In this document: one piece after another, positions 44,538-54,081 of the stretch
Layout: each line of letters opens with the position of its first letter
Numbering within the stretch: the stretch's first letter is position 1
DNA from: Algoriphagus machipongonensis
GTDB lineage: Bacteria; Bacteroidota; Bacteroidia; Cytophagales; Cyclobacteriaceae
Assembly (NCBI RefSeq): GCF_000166275.1
Contig: NZ_CM001023.1
Coordinates: 1,144,501 to 1,208,500, forward strand
Length of the DNA stretch: 64,000 nt
Direction: 5' to 3'
Made by a program: the position numbers and the translations under genes
Notes under the pieces: model-generated
Told to the model about the DNA's origin: nothing
The model's database searches: none
The model's input: only the letters and a program-made list of their open reading frames with translations

Positions 44538-44867
44538 ATGGATACTTATGACATTTTATTATACGGTAGTTACTTACTCATTGCGGTTGGAGCATTCGTT
44601 GCAATTGTAATGCCTTTGATCAAGTCTTTGGATAATCCAAAAAGCTTGTTGAAGACAGTAGTAGGTATCGTAGGCATTGCGGTGTTGTTCTTTATTGCTT
44701 ATTCAATATCAAGTAATGAAGTACTTCCAAAATTTGAAGCTGATCCTTTTAACCTAACACCGGGAAGTTCTCAGTTGGTAGGTGGAATGTTGATCACTAC
44801 GTACATCCTTGCGATTGTTGCCTTGGTAGGAATCGTATTTACTGAATTAAATAAAGCGATAAAGTAA
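44538..44867 (+). CDS. membrane protein between exbB and exbD
   Basis: 109 residues, not a named family. Three hydrophobic segments: about 6-27 (ILLYGSYLLIAVGAFVAIVMPL), 38-55 (LKTVVGIVGIAVLFFIAYSIS), and 84-104 (MLITTYILAIVALVGIVFTEL). A loop between the second and third segment (SNEVLPKFEADPFNLTPGSSQLVGG) should be periplasmic. Its fixed position between ExbB-like and ExbD-like genes suggests an accessory subunit of the channel; that is inference. Gap of 55 bases before it and 1 after it. Confidence 0.75.
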   Translation: MDTYDILLYGSYLLIAVGAFVAIVMPLIKSLDNPKSLLKTVVGIVGIAVLFFIAYSISSNEVLPKFEADPFNLTPGSSQLVGGMLITTYILAIVALVGIVFTELNKAIK

Positions 44868-44868
44868 T

Positions 44869-45504
44869 ATGGCTAGAAAGAAAAATAGAATGGTCCAGGA
44901 GGTCAATGCAGGTTCTATGGCAGACATAGCTTTCTTGCTCCTGATCTTCTTTCTCGTCACTACTACTATTGCATCAGATAAGGGTATTTTGAACGTACTT
45001 CCACCTAAAGTGGATCCTAACGTTCCGCCACCAGACATTCAAAAGAATGAGCGTAATATTTACACCATTCTTGTCAACGCGAACGATGATCTTCTTGTAG
45101 AAGGAGAGTACAGAGAAAATGCCGATGGATTAGACAAAGATGTGAAGGCTTTTGTTTTGAACTTCGGAGCTCCGGATGAAGAAGCAGCTGCTCTTTACAA
45201 TTCCTTGCCCGCATCTCTTCAAGCAGAAGCAGCAAGAAATCCTGAATCTTCGGATCATCCAAGTGAAGCCGTTGTTTCCATCAAGACAAACAGAGGTACT
45301 AGCTATGAAAAATACCTAGAAGTCCTTGACTTGGTGAAAAAAGCGTACTTCGATATCTATGCAACTAGAGCGAACTTAACAACAGATGAGTACAGAGCTC
45401 TTGGTGGTAAAGATGACGCAGAACAAGCGCTTATAGACAAAGGGAAAGAAGGCATTGCGATGCAGATTTCCATTGCAGAACCAGATAAACTAGGAAGTAA
45501 TTAA
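44869..45504 (+). CDS. ExbD/TolR family biopolymer transport protein 1
   Basis: 211 residues. After a basic cytosolic segment (MARKKNRMVQEVNAGSMADIAFLLLIFFLVTT) the single helix carries the conserved aspartate in MADIAF (D19). The periplasmic domain is long: LPPKVDPNVPPPD, then NIYTILVNANDDLLVEGEY, and a large extra segment (NFGAPDEEAAALYNSLPASLQAEAARNP) absent from E. coli ExbD, followed by VSIKTNRGTSYEKYLEVLDLVKKAY. It should act as the stator or periplasmic arm of the ExbB channel. It overlaps neither neighbour but is 1 base from the second ExbD. Confidence 0.92.
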   Translation: MARKKNRMVQEVNAGSMADIAFLLLIFFLVTTTIASDKGILNVLPPKVDPNVPPPDIQKNERNIYTILVNANDDLLVEGEYRENADGLDKDVKAFVLNFGAPDEEAAALYNSLPASLQAEAARNPESSDHPSEAVVSIKTNRGTSYEKYLEVLDLVKKAYFDIYATRANLTTDEYRALGGKDDAEQALIDKGKEGIAMQISIAEPDKLGSN

Positions 45505-45505
45505 T

Positions 45506-45970
45506 ATGGGAAAGTTCGGAAAGAAAAATAAAGTCTCTGAGAATATCCCAACGTCGGCGTTGCCGGATATTATCTTCATGCTTCTTTTCTTCTTCATGGT
45601 AACTACCGTGTTGAGAGATCAGGAGATATTGGTTGAGCAAAAGATTCCTCAAGCTACCCAGCTTCAGAAATTGCAGAAGAAAACGTTGATCTCTTACATG
45701 TTCATTGGAAAGCCAAAAAACGTAGCCTTGTATGGTTCTGAACCAAGAATTCAGGCAAACGATGCGTTGATGAATCCAAGTGATATTGTTCAATGGGTAA
45801 ACCAGGAAAGAGATTTACTACCTGAAGCAGATCGTGGAGGAATTACCATTTCTTTGAAAGTGGATAAAGATGTAAAAATGGGTCCTATCTCTGATGTTCA
45901 GACTGAGCTTAGAGAAGCAGATGCCCGAAGAGTTCTTTACGCTTCCGTTGGGAAAGTGGCAAATAACTAA
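45506..45970 (+). CDS. ExbD/TolR family biopolymer transport protein 2
   Basis: 154 residues. The N-terminal basic segment KFGKKNKVSENIPTSALPDIIFMLLFFFMVTTVLR carries the helix and the conserved aspartate in LPDIIF. The periplasmic part, IPQATQLQKLQKKTLISYMFIGKPKNVALYG, ends in ISDVQTELREADARRVLYAS, the usual ExbD fold. Two different ExbD proteins with one ExbB is frequent in Bacteroidota. No TonB gene is adjacent. A strong terminator follows. Confidence 0.92.
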   Translation: MGKFGKKNKVSENIPTSALPDIIFMLLFFFMVTTVLRDQEILVEQKIPQATQLQKLQKKTLISYMFIGKPKNVALYGSEPRIQANDALMNPSDIVQWVNQERDLLPEADRGGITISLKVDKDVKMGPISDVQTELREADARRVLYASVGKVANN

Positions 45971-45991
45971 TAAATACTACTCTGTAAATAG

Positions 45992-46026
45992 AAAGCTATC
46001 CCTTAATTTGGGGTAGCTTTTTTTGT
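45992..46026 (+). terminator. terminator of the exbB/exbD operon
   Basis: AAAGCTATCCC-ttaattt-GGGGTAGCTTT with T run; one G-T pair. Confidence 0.9.
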
Positions 46027-46034
46027 TTATACTC

Positions 46035-47348
46035 ATGCTAGCAACTCTTAAGAATAAAAAGAAGGTCCAAAACGGTTGGGCAATGTATGATTGGGCCAAT
46101 TCGGTATATAGCCTTGTCATCACTTCTACCATTTTCCCTGTTTATTATAACAGCGTAACCAAGTCCTCAGACGGATCGGATTTAGTTAGTTTCTTTGGAA
46201 TAGATATGATCAATACGGTCTTATACTCCTATTCTATTTCCTTCTCTTTTTTAGTTATTGCCCTGATTTCTCCCTTGCTTTCTGGAATCGCGGATTCGAC
46301 AGGAAAGAAACTGGGTTTTATGAAATTCTTTGCCTATATGGGTTCTATTTCCTGTGTGGGGTTATTTTTCTTTGATGGGAGTAATCTTGAATTTGGTGTC
46401 ATTGCTAGTGTGCTGGCAAGTATTGGGTACGCAGGAAGTATTGTGTTCTATAATGCCTATTTGCCTGAAATATCGGAGGAGAAAGAGTATGACTTTTTAA
46501 GTGCCAAAGGTTTTGCTTTGGGCTACATAGGATCCGTAATTCTTCTGGTGGTGAATTTATTGATGATTCAGTTTCCATCATCTTTCGGTATTCCTGATGA
46601 TGGGATTGCAGCTAGACTTTCCTTTTTAATTACAGGTATTTGGTGGGCTGGATTTGCTCAAATTACCTTCAACGTATTACCCAAAAATCCCTATGGTAGA
46701 AATGTGACCCGAGAAATTTTATCCAAAGGGTATAAAGAAATTAGAAAAGTGTTTTTTGAGGTTCGAAAGATTGGCGTGATGAATAAGTTCTTGGCCTCAT
46801 TCTTCTTTTATTCCATGGGCGTTCAGACGGTGATGTATCTAGCTGCAAGTTTTGGAGATAAAGAGCTTGGCTTGCCTGGAGATCAATTGATCTTGACCAT
46901 TTTGATCATTCAGTTTGTAGCCATCATAGGAAGTTACTTTTTTGCTTATATCTCAAAAAAGTATGGGAATAAACCGAGCTTGGTAATCATGGTTTTGATT
47001 TGGATTCTTATCTGTGGGGCTGCTTATTATGTTTACTCCGTGTATGAATTCTTTGCTCTTGCAGTAGTGGTTGGTCTGGTAATGGGAGGGATTCAGTCTC
47101 TGTCTAGGTCTACCTTTTCTAAACTGATTCCAGAATCGACTACGGAACATGCATCTTATTTTAGTTTTTATGATGTGACAGAGAAATTGGCGATTGTAAT
47201 TGGTACATTTTCCTATGGAGTAATTGAGCAATTGACAGGAAGTATGCGTAACAGTTCTTTATCATTAGGAATCTTCTTCTTGGTGGGACTAGGCTTCCTT
47301 TTATTAGTAACAATTCCCAAAACTCAATTGAATTCTAGTAAAACATAA
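46035..47348 (+). CDS. MFS transporter, UMF1/Atg22-like family
   Basis: About 437 residues from the ATG at 46035; an earlier TTG lies in the preceding T-run and is unlikely. The start KKKVQNGWAMYDWANSVYSLVITSTIFPVYY is the diagnostic WAMYDWANS signature of the UMF1 (Atg22-like) family. Twelve helices are expected (FSFLVIALISPLLSGIADSTGKKLG is the helix 2/3 MFS loop; GLVMGGIQSLSRSTFSKLIPE is late). In yeast, Atg22 exports amino acids from the vacuole; the bacterial substrate is unknown. It is 5 bases before nnr, so possibly in one operon. Confidence 0.9.
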   Translation: MLATLKNKKKVQNGWAMYDWANSVYSLVITSTIFPVYYNSVTKSSDGSDLVSFFGIDMINTVLYSYSISFSFLVIALISPLLSGIADSTGKKLGFMKFFAYMGSISCVGLFFFDGSNLEFGVIASVLASIGYAGSIVFYNAYLPEISEEKEYDFLSAKGFALGYIGSVILLVVNLLMIQFPSSFGIPDDGIAARLSFLITGIWWAGFAQITFNVLPKNPYGRNVTREILSKGYKEIRKVFFEVRKIGVMNKFLASFFFYSMGVQTVMYLAASFGDKELGLPGDQLILTILIIQFVAIIGSYFFAYISKKYGNKPSLVIMVLIWILICGAAYYVYSVYEFFALAVVVGLVMGGIQSLSRSTFSKLIPESTTEHASYFSFYDVTEKLAIVIGTFSYGVIEQLTGSMRNSSLSLGIFFLVGLGFLLLVTIPKTQLNSSKT

Positions 47349-47353
47349 AAGTG

Positions 47354-48823
47354 ATGCTGAAGATTATTGAAGGTGAACAAGTCAAAGTACTTGATAAAAA
47401 ACATATAGAAAATTCTGGTCAATCCAGTCATGAGTTGATGGAGTTGGCAGCCATTGGTTTTACCAAATGGTTTCTACATCAAAAATCCTTTCGTAAGGAG
47501 CATGTGTATATTTTTTGTGGCGCAGGGAATAATGGTGGAGATGGTTTAGCCATTGCCCGAATCTTAGTAAACCACGAATTTCAGGTAACAGTCATTCCTT
47601 GTTTTGAGGATGAAAATAAACTCTCTCACGATGCAAAGCTAAATTGGGATCTATTACCCAAATCAGTTCATAAACTTAGCCTTGAGGAAATTGGTAATCC
47701 ACATGACGCTGTGTTTATAGATGCGTTTTTAGGGGTGGGATTGAAAGGTAACCTAAGGGAGAGTGCTGTTCCCATCATTGACAAGATCAATGCGATGGTT
47801 GGCCCCAAAGTGGCAGTTGATATTCCGAGTGGTTTGCCATCCGAATCTACTTCAGATAGTGTAGTAGTAAAAGCTGATTATACTTTGACTTTTGCCTTCC
47901 CAAAGTTGAGCTTGCTACTACCGGAAAATGCAGCGTATGTTGGGGAAATGGAAGTTGTTGATATCGGGATTCCAGAAGATGAATTTCAGGAGTTTACTTC
48001 CCAAAAGTTTTTCATTTCTGCTAAGGATATTCCACAGCTTCATCCACAATTTAACCGGTTCTCCTACAAAGGAGATTATGGCAAAGTATTGATTACAGGT
48101 GGAAGCCCAGGAAAAATGGGGGCTTTGATCCTTTGTGCAAAAAGTGCACTACGATCTGGATCGGGATTGGTGACATGTCATGTGGAAGATACCGAAAGGC
48201 ATATTATTCAGACGGCCGTACCTGAAGCCATGGCCACCTGGGGTTTAATTGCGAATCTTGACTATTACGATGCATTGGGAATAGGTCCTGGCTGGGGTCA
48301 AGATGGAAAGGCTCATTTGTTAAAGCAAATACTTGGAGAATACAAGAAGCCAGTTGTCATTGATGCGGATGGCTTGAACATACTTGCTAGAAAAAAAGAA
48401 CTTTTAGAATCTGTTCCCAAAAATTCTATTTTGACACCGCATCTGGGAGAGTTTAAGCGATTGGCAGGAGAAAGTGAGAATCATTTGCAGCGTTTAGAAA
48501 AGGTAAAAGAATTTTCTGCCAAGCATCAGCTTATTGTGGTTCTAAAGGGTGCTAATACCGTTATCACTCTTCCGGATGGAAGACAATTGTTTAATTCCTC
48601 AGGAACGAAATATATGGCTACAGGAGGCTCGGGTGATGTGCTTACAGGAATAATTACTTCTTATTTAGGACAAGGTTACAGTCCTGAAAATGCAGCAATT
48701 TGCGGTGTTTATCATCATGGTTTAGCCGGTGAGTTCGCTGGAAAAGATAAAAGAAAGGGGCTTATTGCTTCAGATATTATTGATGCTATTCCCGAAACTT
48801 ACCGTCTATTGGATATTCCCTGA
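47354..48823 (+). CDS. nnr: bifunctional NAD(P)HX epimerase/dehydratase
   Basis: 489 residues from the ATG at 47354. The YjeF_N epimerase domain (1-220) has SSHELMELAAIGF, FCGAGNNGGDGLAIARIL (about 55-72), FIDAFLGVGLKGNLR and VAVDIPSGLPSEST. The YjeF_C dehydratase domain follows: KGDYGKVLITGGSPGKMGALILCAKSALRSGSGLV, GIGPGWGQ, PVVIDADGLNILA, LTPHLGEFKRLAG and MATGGSGDVLTGIITSYLGQGYSPENAA. It repairs damaged hydrated NADH and NADPH. Both domains are complete. Confidence 0.96.
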   Translation: MLKIIEGEQVKVLDKKHIENSGQSSHELMELAAIGFTKWFLHQKSFRKEHVYIFCGAGNNGGDGLAIARILVNHEFQVTVIPCFEDENKLSHDAKLNWDLLPKSVHKLSLEEIGNPHDAVFIDAFLGVGLKGNLRESAVPIIDKINAMVGPKVAVDIPSGLPSESTSDSVVVKADYTLTFAFPKLSLLLPENAAYVGEMEVVDIGIPEDEFQEFTSQKFFISAKDIPQLHPQFNRFSYKGDYGKVLITGGSPGKMGALILCAKSALRSGSGLVTCHVEDTERHIIQTAVPEAMATWGLIANLDYYDALGIGPGWGQDGKAHLLKQILGEYKKPVVIDADGLNILARKKELLESVPKNSILTPHLGEFKRLAGESENHLQRLEKVKEFSAKHQLIVVLKGANTVITLPDGRQLFNSSGTKYMATGGSGDVLTGIITSYLGQGYSPENAAICGVYHHGLAGEFAGKDKRKGLIASDIIDAIPETYRLLDIP

Positions 48824-48876
48824 TTGGTTATAACATTCAAACAATAGTTTAGGGGTTGACCTACCTAATTTTTCAG

Positions 48877-50064
48877 ATGAAAAACGAAAGACTTTTACTC
48901 TATACCTTAGCCCTCATCAATTTTGTGCACATGGTGGATTTTATTATCATGATGCCCTTAGGTCCTCAATTGATGAGGATTTTTGAAATTAGCCCGAGGG
49001 AATTTGGCTTGTTAGTTTCTTCCTATACTTTCAGTGCGGGCTTTTCGAGTTTTTTTGGAGCTTTCTTTTTAGATAGATTTGATCGGAAGAAAATCCTGCT
49101 GGTGGTTTATGTAGGATTCACTTTGGCAACCCTTGCCTGTGCTTTGTCTCCAAGCTATTCAATTTTACTGATTTCCCGAGTTCTATCTGGCTTGTTTGGA
49201 GGATTGACTTCCGCATTGATATTGGCAATTATAGGGGATGTAATTCCAAATGTAAGAAGAGGTGCTGCTATGGGATTGGTAATGGCTGCATTTTCAGCTG
49301 CTTCTGTGCTAGGAGTACCTCTGGGATTGTTTTTGGCCAGTATTTCCAACTGGCATACTCCTTTTTTTATTTTGGCGGGAGTTTCATTTCTTAGCTTGGG
49401 AATGATTTTAAAATTTATTCCTTCGATAAGGGAGCATTTAGATCAAGGGTATATCAGGCCGAATCCGATTTTGGTGGTATCCAGAGTCCTCCAAGACAAA
49501 AATCAAATGCGGGCAATTAGTCTTTCTGTGATGATGATGTTTGGTCAATTTATGATCATCCCATTTCTTAGCCCTTATTCAGTTTCAAATATTGGTTTTT
49601 CAGAGGTACAATTGACCTACATCTACATAGCTGGAGGAGCCTTTACCATTTTTACTTCCCCTTGGGTAGGTAAACTTTCAGATAAGTATGGTAAGCTAAA
49701 AATATTTACAATTTTCATGAGTTTGAATGTGATCCCTATTGGGATCATCACACATTTGGGACAAACTCCCATTCCATATGTACTTTTAGTGAGTACCATG
49801 TTTTTTGTAACTTCCAATGGCAGGTTTGTGCCTGCAGCGGCATTGGTGACAGGAACGGCAAAACCTGAAAATCGTGGCAGTTTTTTGAGTTTTAATTCAG
49901 CAGTTCAACAATTGGCGATTGGTGTAGCTTCTTTAATTGCAGGTTTGATTATTGGTGAAACGACCTCTGGGGAGTTGACCAACTTCAATTATGTGGGTTA
50001 TCTAGCAATCGTATTCAGTCTATTATGTATTCCTTTAGCTAGAAGAATTAAAGTAGTCAGTTAA
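48877..50064 (+). CDS. MFS transporter
   Basis: 395 residues from the ATG at 48877 (MKNERLLLYTLALINFVHMVDFIIMMPLGPQL); a TTG seven codons earlier is not needed. Twelve helices with the MFS loop FFLDRFDRKKILLVVYVGFT between helices 2 and 3, and a second loop WVGKLSDKYGKLKIFTIFM. RVLSGLFGGLTSALILAIIGDVIPNVRRGAAMG fits drug:H+ antiporter-1 type or sugar-efflux proteins. Substrate unknown. It is 53 bases after nnr. Confidence 0.9.
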   Translation: MKNERLLLYTLALINFVHMVDFIIMMPLGPQLMRIFEISPREFGLLVSSYTFSAGFSSFFGAFFLDRFDRKKILLVVYVGFTLATLACALSPSYSILLISRVLSGLFGGLTSALILAIIGDVIPNVRRGAAMGLVMAAFSAASVLGVPLGLFLASISNWHTPFFILAGVSFLSLGMILKFIPSIREHLDQGYIRPNPILVVSRVLQDKNQMRAISLSVMMMFGQFMIIPFLSPYSVSNIGFSEVQLTYIYIAGGAFTIFTSPWVGKLSDKYGKLKIFTIFMSLNVIPIGIITHLGQTPIPYVLLVSTMFFVTSNGRFVPAAALVTGTAKPENRGSFLSFNSAVQQLAIGVASLIAGLIIGETTSGELTNFNYVGYLAIVFSLLCIPLARRIKVVS

Positions 50065-50122
50065 AAAGAGTGGGTTGAATTGAATTTTAAATTCAACATG
50101 GATAGAAAATAAATTCATATCG

Positions 50123-50965
50123 ATGGAATCTAAGGTTAATTCTTGTGTACGATGCGGTGTAGAACTCAAGGGTAAATATTGCTCTAATTGCGGTGAAAAA
50201 AGGATTGAAAGTGAAGATAAAAAGCTGAATCATTTTTTGGAAGAGGCCATTTCTTCAGTTTTTGTTGCTGATGGGAAATTTTTTAAAACGATTAAATTAC
50301 TTCTAACTAACCCTGGAGAACTCACCAAAAGTTTTGTTTTGGGTATAAGGAAAAAATACCTTTCGCCACTTCAGCTTTTCTTTTTTGCAAACCTGGTTTA
50401 TTTCATTTTTCCTTTTATATCCACATTCAATACTACCTTGGATGTTCAATTAAACAATCTTCCCTATAGTAATTCAATCCGTCCGATAGTAGAATCCTAT
50501 CTTCAAGAAAGTCAAAAATCACTCGAGTCCTTTACTTTGGAATATGAAGGGATTTCATCTTCTAATGGGAAGCTTTTATTGATTGTATTGGTTTTGCTCC
50601 AAGGCTTGTTTCTGAAACTGCTTTTCTGGAAAAGAAAAAACCTGTTCTTGGTGGATTTTCTTGCCGGTTCGGCGTATTTCTATGGGTTTTATATTCTATT
50701 TGTTCTGGTTTTACTACCAGGGATAATCATGCTCTTTGGAGATGTGTTAGGTATGTCCTTTAATTCATTTTTTAATGAGTTGACACTTTCCATCACTTTT
50801 CTACTTGTGATTATTTTATATATGTATTTCTTAATCAGAAAAGCCTATGATGCTAGTAACATTGGGTCTTTGTGGAGAAGTGTCTTATTGGGATTTTTTA
50901 TTATTCCCAGTTTTATAATCTATCGATTTATATTATTCTGGATTACCTATTGGATGGTGATATGA
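50123..50965 (+). CDS. zinc-ribbon membrane protein, DUF3667-like
   Basis: 280 residues. The N-terminus MESKVNSCVRCGVELKGKYCSNCGEK has CxxC pairs at C8/C11 and C20/C23, a zinc ribbon. FLTNPGELTKSFVLGIRKKYLSPLQLFFFANLVYFIFPF is the diagnostic part of the DUF3667 family (NPGxxxxxFxxGxRxxYLxPxxLF). Four or five helices follow. The function of this family is not known. It is convergent with asnS across a hairpin. Confidence 0.82.
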   Translation: MESKVNSCVRCGVELKGKYCSNCGEKRIESEDKKLNHFLEEAISSVFVADGKFFKTIKLLLTNPGELTKSFVLGIRKKYLSPLQLFFFANLVYFIFPFISTFNTTLDVQLNNLPYSNSIRPIVESYLQESQKSLESFTLEYEGISSSNGKLLLIVLVLLQGLFLKLLFWKRKNLFLVDFLAGSAYFYGFYILFVLVLLPGIIMLFGDVLGMSFNSFFNELTLSITFLLVIILYMYFLIRKAYDASNIGSLWRSVLLGFFIIPSFIIYRFILFWITYWMVI

Positions 50966-50967
50966 AT

Positions 50968-51000
50968 AAAAAAATCCCCAGCTTAGAATAAACCGGGGAT
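50968..51000 (-). terminator. terminator of asnS
   Basis: On the minus strand ATCCCC...GGGGAT (6-bp arms, 15-base loop) is followed by seven T. It lies at the end of the zinc-ribbon gene on the other strand. Confidence 0.75.
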
Positions 51001-51007
51001 GGAATTT

Positions 51008-52459
51008 TTAAAACTCAGCATTACCTGGGGTTCTTGGGAATGCAATGACATCTCGAATGTTACTCATACCCGTAACGAATAAGACCATTCGCTCAAAACC
51101 TAGCCCAAAGCCTGCATGAGGAGTAGCGCCAAATCTTCTGGTGTCTAAATACCACCACATTTCATCTTGTGGGATATTCATCTCTTCCATACGTTGAGTT
51201 AGGACATCCAGTCTTTCTTCTCGTTGAGAGCCACCCACGATTTCTCCAATTCCAGGGAAAAGAATATCCATGGCTGCGACAGTTTTGCCGTCATCATTCT
51301 GACGCATATAGAATGACTTGATCTCTTTTGGGTAATCAGTAAGAATAACTGGCTTTTTGAAATGTTTCTCTACCAAATACCGCTCGTGCTCAGATTGTAA
51401 ATCAGCACCCCATTCATCGATTAGGTAAGCAAACTTCTTCTTTTTGTTTGGTTTAGAGTTACGAAGAATGTCGATGGCCTCTGTATAGGTCAATCTCACA
51501 AACTCATTTTCTGCGACAAACTTTAATTTTTCTACCAAGCCCATTTCACTTCTCTGATCCTGAGGCTTGCCTTTTTCTTCTTCAGCAAGTCTTTTGTCCA
51601 AGAATTCAAGATCACTTCCGCAATTATCCAATGCATATTGAATGATGTACTTCAAGAAATCTTCAGCAAGATCTTGGTTGTCCTCGGCATCATAGAAAGC
51701 CATTTCAGGCTCAATCATCCAAAACTCAGCAAGGTGTCTCGCTGTATTGGAATTCTCTGCACGGAAGGTAGGTCCGAACGTATAGATTTCTGATAAAGCC
51801 ATTGCAGCCAATTCACCCTCAAGCTGTCCTGAGACCGTAAGGTTCGCTTCTCTTTCAAAGAAATCTTCACGGTAGTCGATGTCTCCATCTTTGGTAAGAG
51901 GAGGGTTTTTTAAATCTAGCGTCGTTACTTTAAATGTTTCTCCTGCACCTTCTGCATCAGAAGCGGTAATGATAGGCGTATGGATGTAGAAGAAGCCCTT
52001 ATCATTAAAATATTTATTAACTGCGAAGGCTAATGCATGTCTTACTCTAAAAACCGCGCTGAAAGTATTTGTACGCATTCTTAGGTGAGCAATTTCTCTT
52101 AGAAACTCTAAAGAATGCCTTTTAGGCTGAAGTGGATATTTCTCAGGATCTGCTTCTCCCAAAACTTGGATGCTGATGGCGTTTAGCTCTGAAGCTTGTC
52201 CTGCACCTTGTGATTCCACCACAGTTCCTGTCACTTTTAGACAAGCTCCTGTTGCACATTTTTTCAGAATATCCTCTGAAATAATAGTTGGATCTGCGAC
52301 AATTTGGTAATTGGTAATCGTGGATCCATCGTTTAAGGCGATAAAAGAAACATTTTTGTTACTTCTCTTCGTACGAACCCAGCCCATGAGTGTCACTTCT
52401 TTTCCAACAGGACTTTCATCCAGGATGGTCTTGATTTTGACCCGTTTGTTAAATGCCAT
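51008..52459 (-). CDS. asnS: asparaginyl-tRNA synthetase
   Basis: 483 residues. An N-terminal OB-fold ([25 protein letters not shown], about 21-45) binds the anticodon. The class II core has [27 protein letters not shown], the motif-2 region [28 protein letters not shown], and the motif-3 end [34 protein letters not shown]. The [19 protein letters not shown] segment is typical of AsnRS. Complete. It lies divergent from rpoN. Confidence 0.97.
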   Translation of the reverse strand: MAFNKRVKIKTILDESPVGKEVTLMGWVRTKRSNKNVSFIALNDGSTITNYQIVADPTIISEDILKKCATGACLKVTGTVVESQGAGQASELNAISIQVLGEADPEKYPLQPKRHSLEFLREIAHLRMRTNTFSAVFRVRHALAFAVNKYFNDKGFFYIHTPIITASDAEGAGETFKVTTLDLKNPPLTKDGDIDYREDFFEREANLTVSGQLEGELAAMALSEIYTFGPTFRAENSNTARHLAEFWMIEPEMAFYDAEDNQDLAEDFLKYIIQYALDNCGSDLEFLDKRLAEEEKGKPQDQRSEMGLVEKLKFVAENEFVRLTYTEAIDILRNSKPNKKKKFAYLIDEWGADLQSEHERYLVEKHFKKPVILTDYPKEIKSFYMRQNDDGKTVAAMDILFPGIGEIVGGSQREERLDVLTQRMEEMNIPQDEMWWYLDTRRFGATPHAGFGLGFERMVLFVTGMSNIRDVIAFPRTPGNAEF

Positions 52460-52561
52460 TAGGAGTTATTATTTAAGGAAAACCAAATTTCCGAGTGTTT
52501 TTAAGTGGAATGCAAAAAAACGATTAAATAAGCTTTTTATCAAAAAATTGCTTGTTTTTCC

Positions 52562-52569
52562 TAACTTTG
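52562..52569 (+). promoter_or_regulatory. candidate -7 element for rpoN
   Basis: TAACTTTG matches TAnnTTTG. No clear TTG at the -33 position. The leader would be about 60 bases. Confidence 0.45.
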
Positions 52570-52635
52570 GATATGAGGCTTTTTCAAAAGAAAAGGCCTT
52601 TTTTGAACCCAAATGCAGGTTTTATCTGATTACAA

Positions 52636-54081
52636 ATGCAAAAGCTAAATCTTAGCCATTCACTTTCTCAAAAACTATCTCCTCAGCAGATACAATTTAT
52701 CAAATTGTTGCAGGTTCCAACGGCTGAATTAGATGCCCGGATCGAAGAGGAATTAGAAATTAATCCTGCCTTAGAAGAAGGAAAGGATGAAGAACCCAAA
52801 GAGGAATTCGAGGATAATTATGAAGAAGAAGCAGTTCCGGAAGAGCGAGATGTGAATATTGATGATTATCTGGATGATGAGTATGGAGGATATAAAATGC
52901 AGGGTGATGGGAATTATAACTCAGATGAAGAAGATCGGGAAATGCCATTATCTAGTAACTCCTCGCTTCATGAACAATTAATTTCCCAGCTCAACTTCCT
53001 TAAACTGGATGATAGACAAAGGACTATTGGTCAGCAACTGATTGGTAGTATTGAAAATGATGGGTATATCCGTCGTGACCTCGAAGCAATTATTAATGAC
53101 CTTGCTTTTAGCCAAAATATAGAGACTGATATTGATGAACTAGAGGAGATCTTAAGGAAAATTCAAGCCTTTGACCCAGCGGGCATTGCCTCAAGGAACC
53201 TTCAGGAATGTTTGACATTACAGTTGGAAAGAAAAGAACATCCAGAGGATCCTACGGTTATTCATGCGCTTAAGATTATTCACGATTGTTTTGATGAGTT
53301 TACTAAAAAGCACTACTCCAAGATTCAGAAAAGGTGTGACCTGAGTGAAGAGGAAACAAAAGATGCTGTACATCTAATCACAAAACTCAATCCTAAGCCA
53401 GGAGGGGTTTCGGATGGATTGGTAAGAACTCAATATATTATCCCTGATTTTATTTTGACCAACAACGGAGGTAAAATGGAAATCAGTTTGAATTCCAGAA
53501 ATGCACCAGAGTTGAGGATTTCAAGATCATATTCTGAGATGTTTGATGCCTATGATAAGAGTGATAAGAAAGATAAGAAGCTGAAAGAAACAGTAACTTT
53601 TGTCAAGCAAAAGCTAGATGCTGCCAAGTGGTTTATCGATGCGATCAAGCAAAGACAAAATACTTTGTTGCGTACAATGGAAGCCATATTAATGTATCAA
53701 AAAGAATTCTTTGTGGATGGCGATGAGACCAATTTACGTCCAATGATTCTTAAAGATATTGCAGAAAGGATCGACATGGATATCTCTACCGTTTCTAGAG
53801 TTGCGAATAGTAAGGCCATTCAAACAGAGTTTGGAGTGTACCCTTTGAAATATTTTTTCTCGGAAGGTATTGCAACAGATAGTGGTGAAGACGTAAGTAA
53901 TAGAGAAGTGAAGTCAGTGCTTCAGGCGATGGTTGATGCAGAAGATAAGAAAAAGCCATTGTCAGATGATAAGCTTGTGAAAATGCTTAATCAAAAAGGA
54001 TACAATATTGCCAGAAGAACAGTTGCTAAATACAGAGAGCAACTTCAGATTCCTGTTGCACGATTAAGAAAGGAACTTTAG
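52636..54081 (+). CDS. rpoN: RNA polymerase sigma-54 factor RpoN
   Basis: 481 residues. Region I: LSHSLSQKLSPQQIQFIKLLQVPTAELDARIEEELEINPALEEG (about 5-48), Q/L-rich. Region II is very acidic (EEPKEEFEDNYEEEAVPEERDVNIDDYLDDEYGG). The core-binding domain follows (FDPAGIASRNLQECLTLQL), then a helix-turn-helix LKDIAERIDMDISTVSRVANSKAIQTEFGVYPLKYFFS and the RpoN box ARRTVAKYREQL near 460, before a short C-terminus. No bacterial enhancer-binding protein gene is in the window. Confidence 0.97.
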   Translation: MQKLNLSHSLSQKLSPQQIQFIKLLQVPTAELDARIEEELEINPALEEGKDEEPKEEFEDNYEEEAVPEERDVNIDDYLDDEYGGYKMQGDGNYNSDEEDREMPLSSNSSLHEQLISQLNFLKLDDRQRTIGQQLIGSIENDGYIRRDLEAIINDLAFSQNIETDIDELEEILRKIQAFDPAGIASRNLQECLTLQLERKEHPEDPTVIHALKIIHDCFDEFTKKHYSKIQKRCDLSEEETKDAVHLITKLNPKPGGVSDGLVRTQYIIPDFILTNNGGKMEISLNSRNAPELRISRSYSEMFDAYDKSDKKDKKLKETVTFVKQKLDAAKWFIDAIKQRQNTLLRTMEAILMYQKEFFVDGDETNLRPMILKDIAERIDMDISTVSRVANSKAIQTEFGVYPLKYFFSEGIATDSGEDVSNREVKSVLQAMVDAEDKKKPLSDDKLVKMLNQKGYNIARRTVAKYREQLQIPVARLRKEL

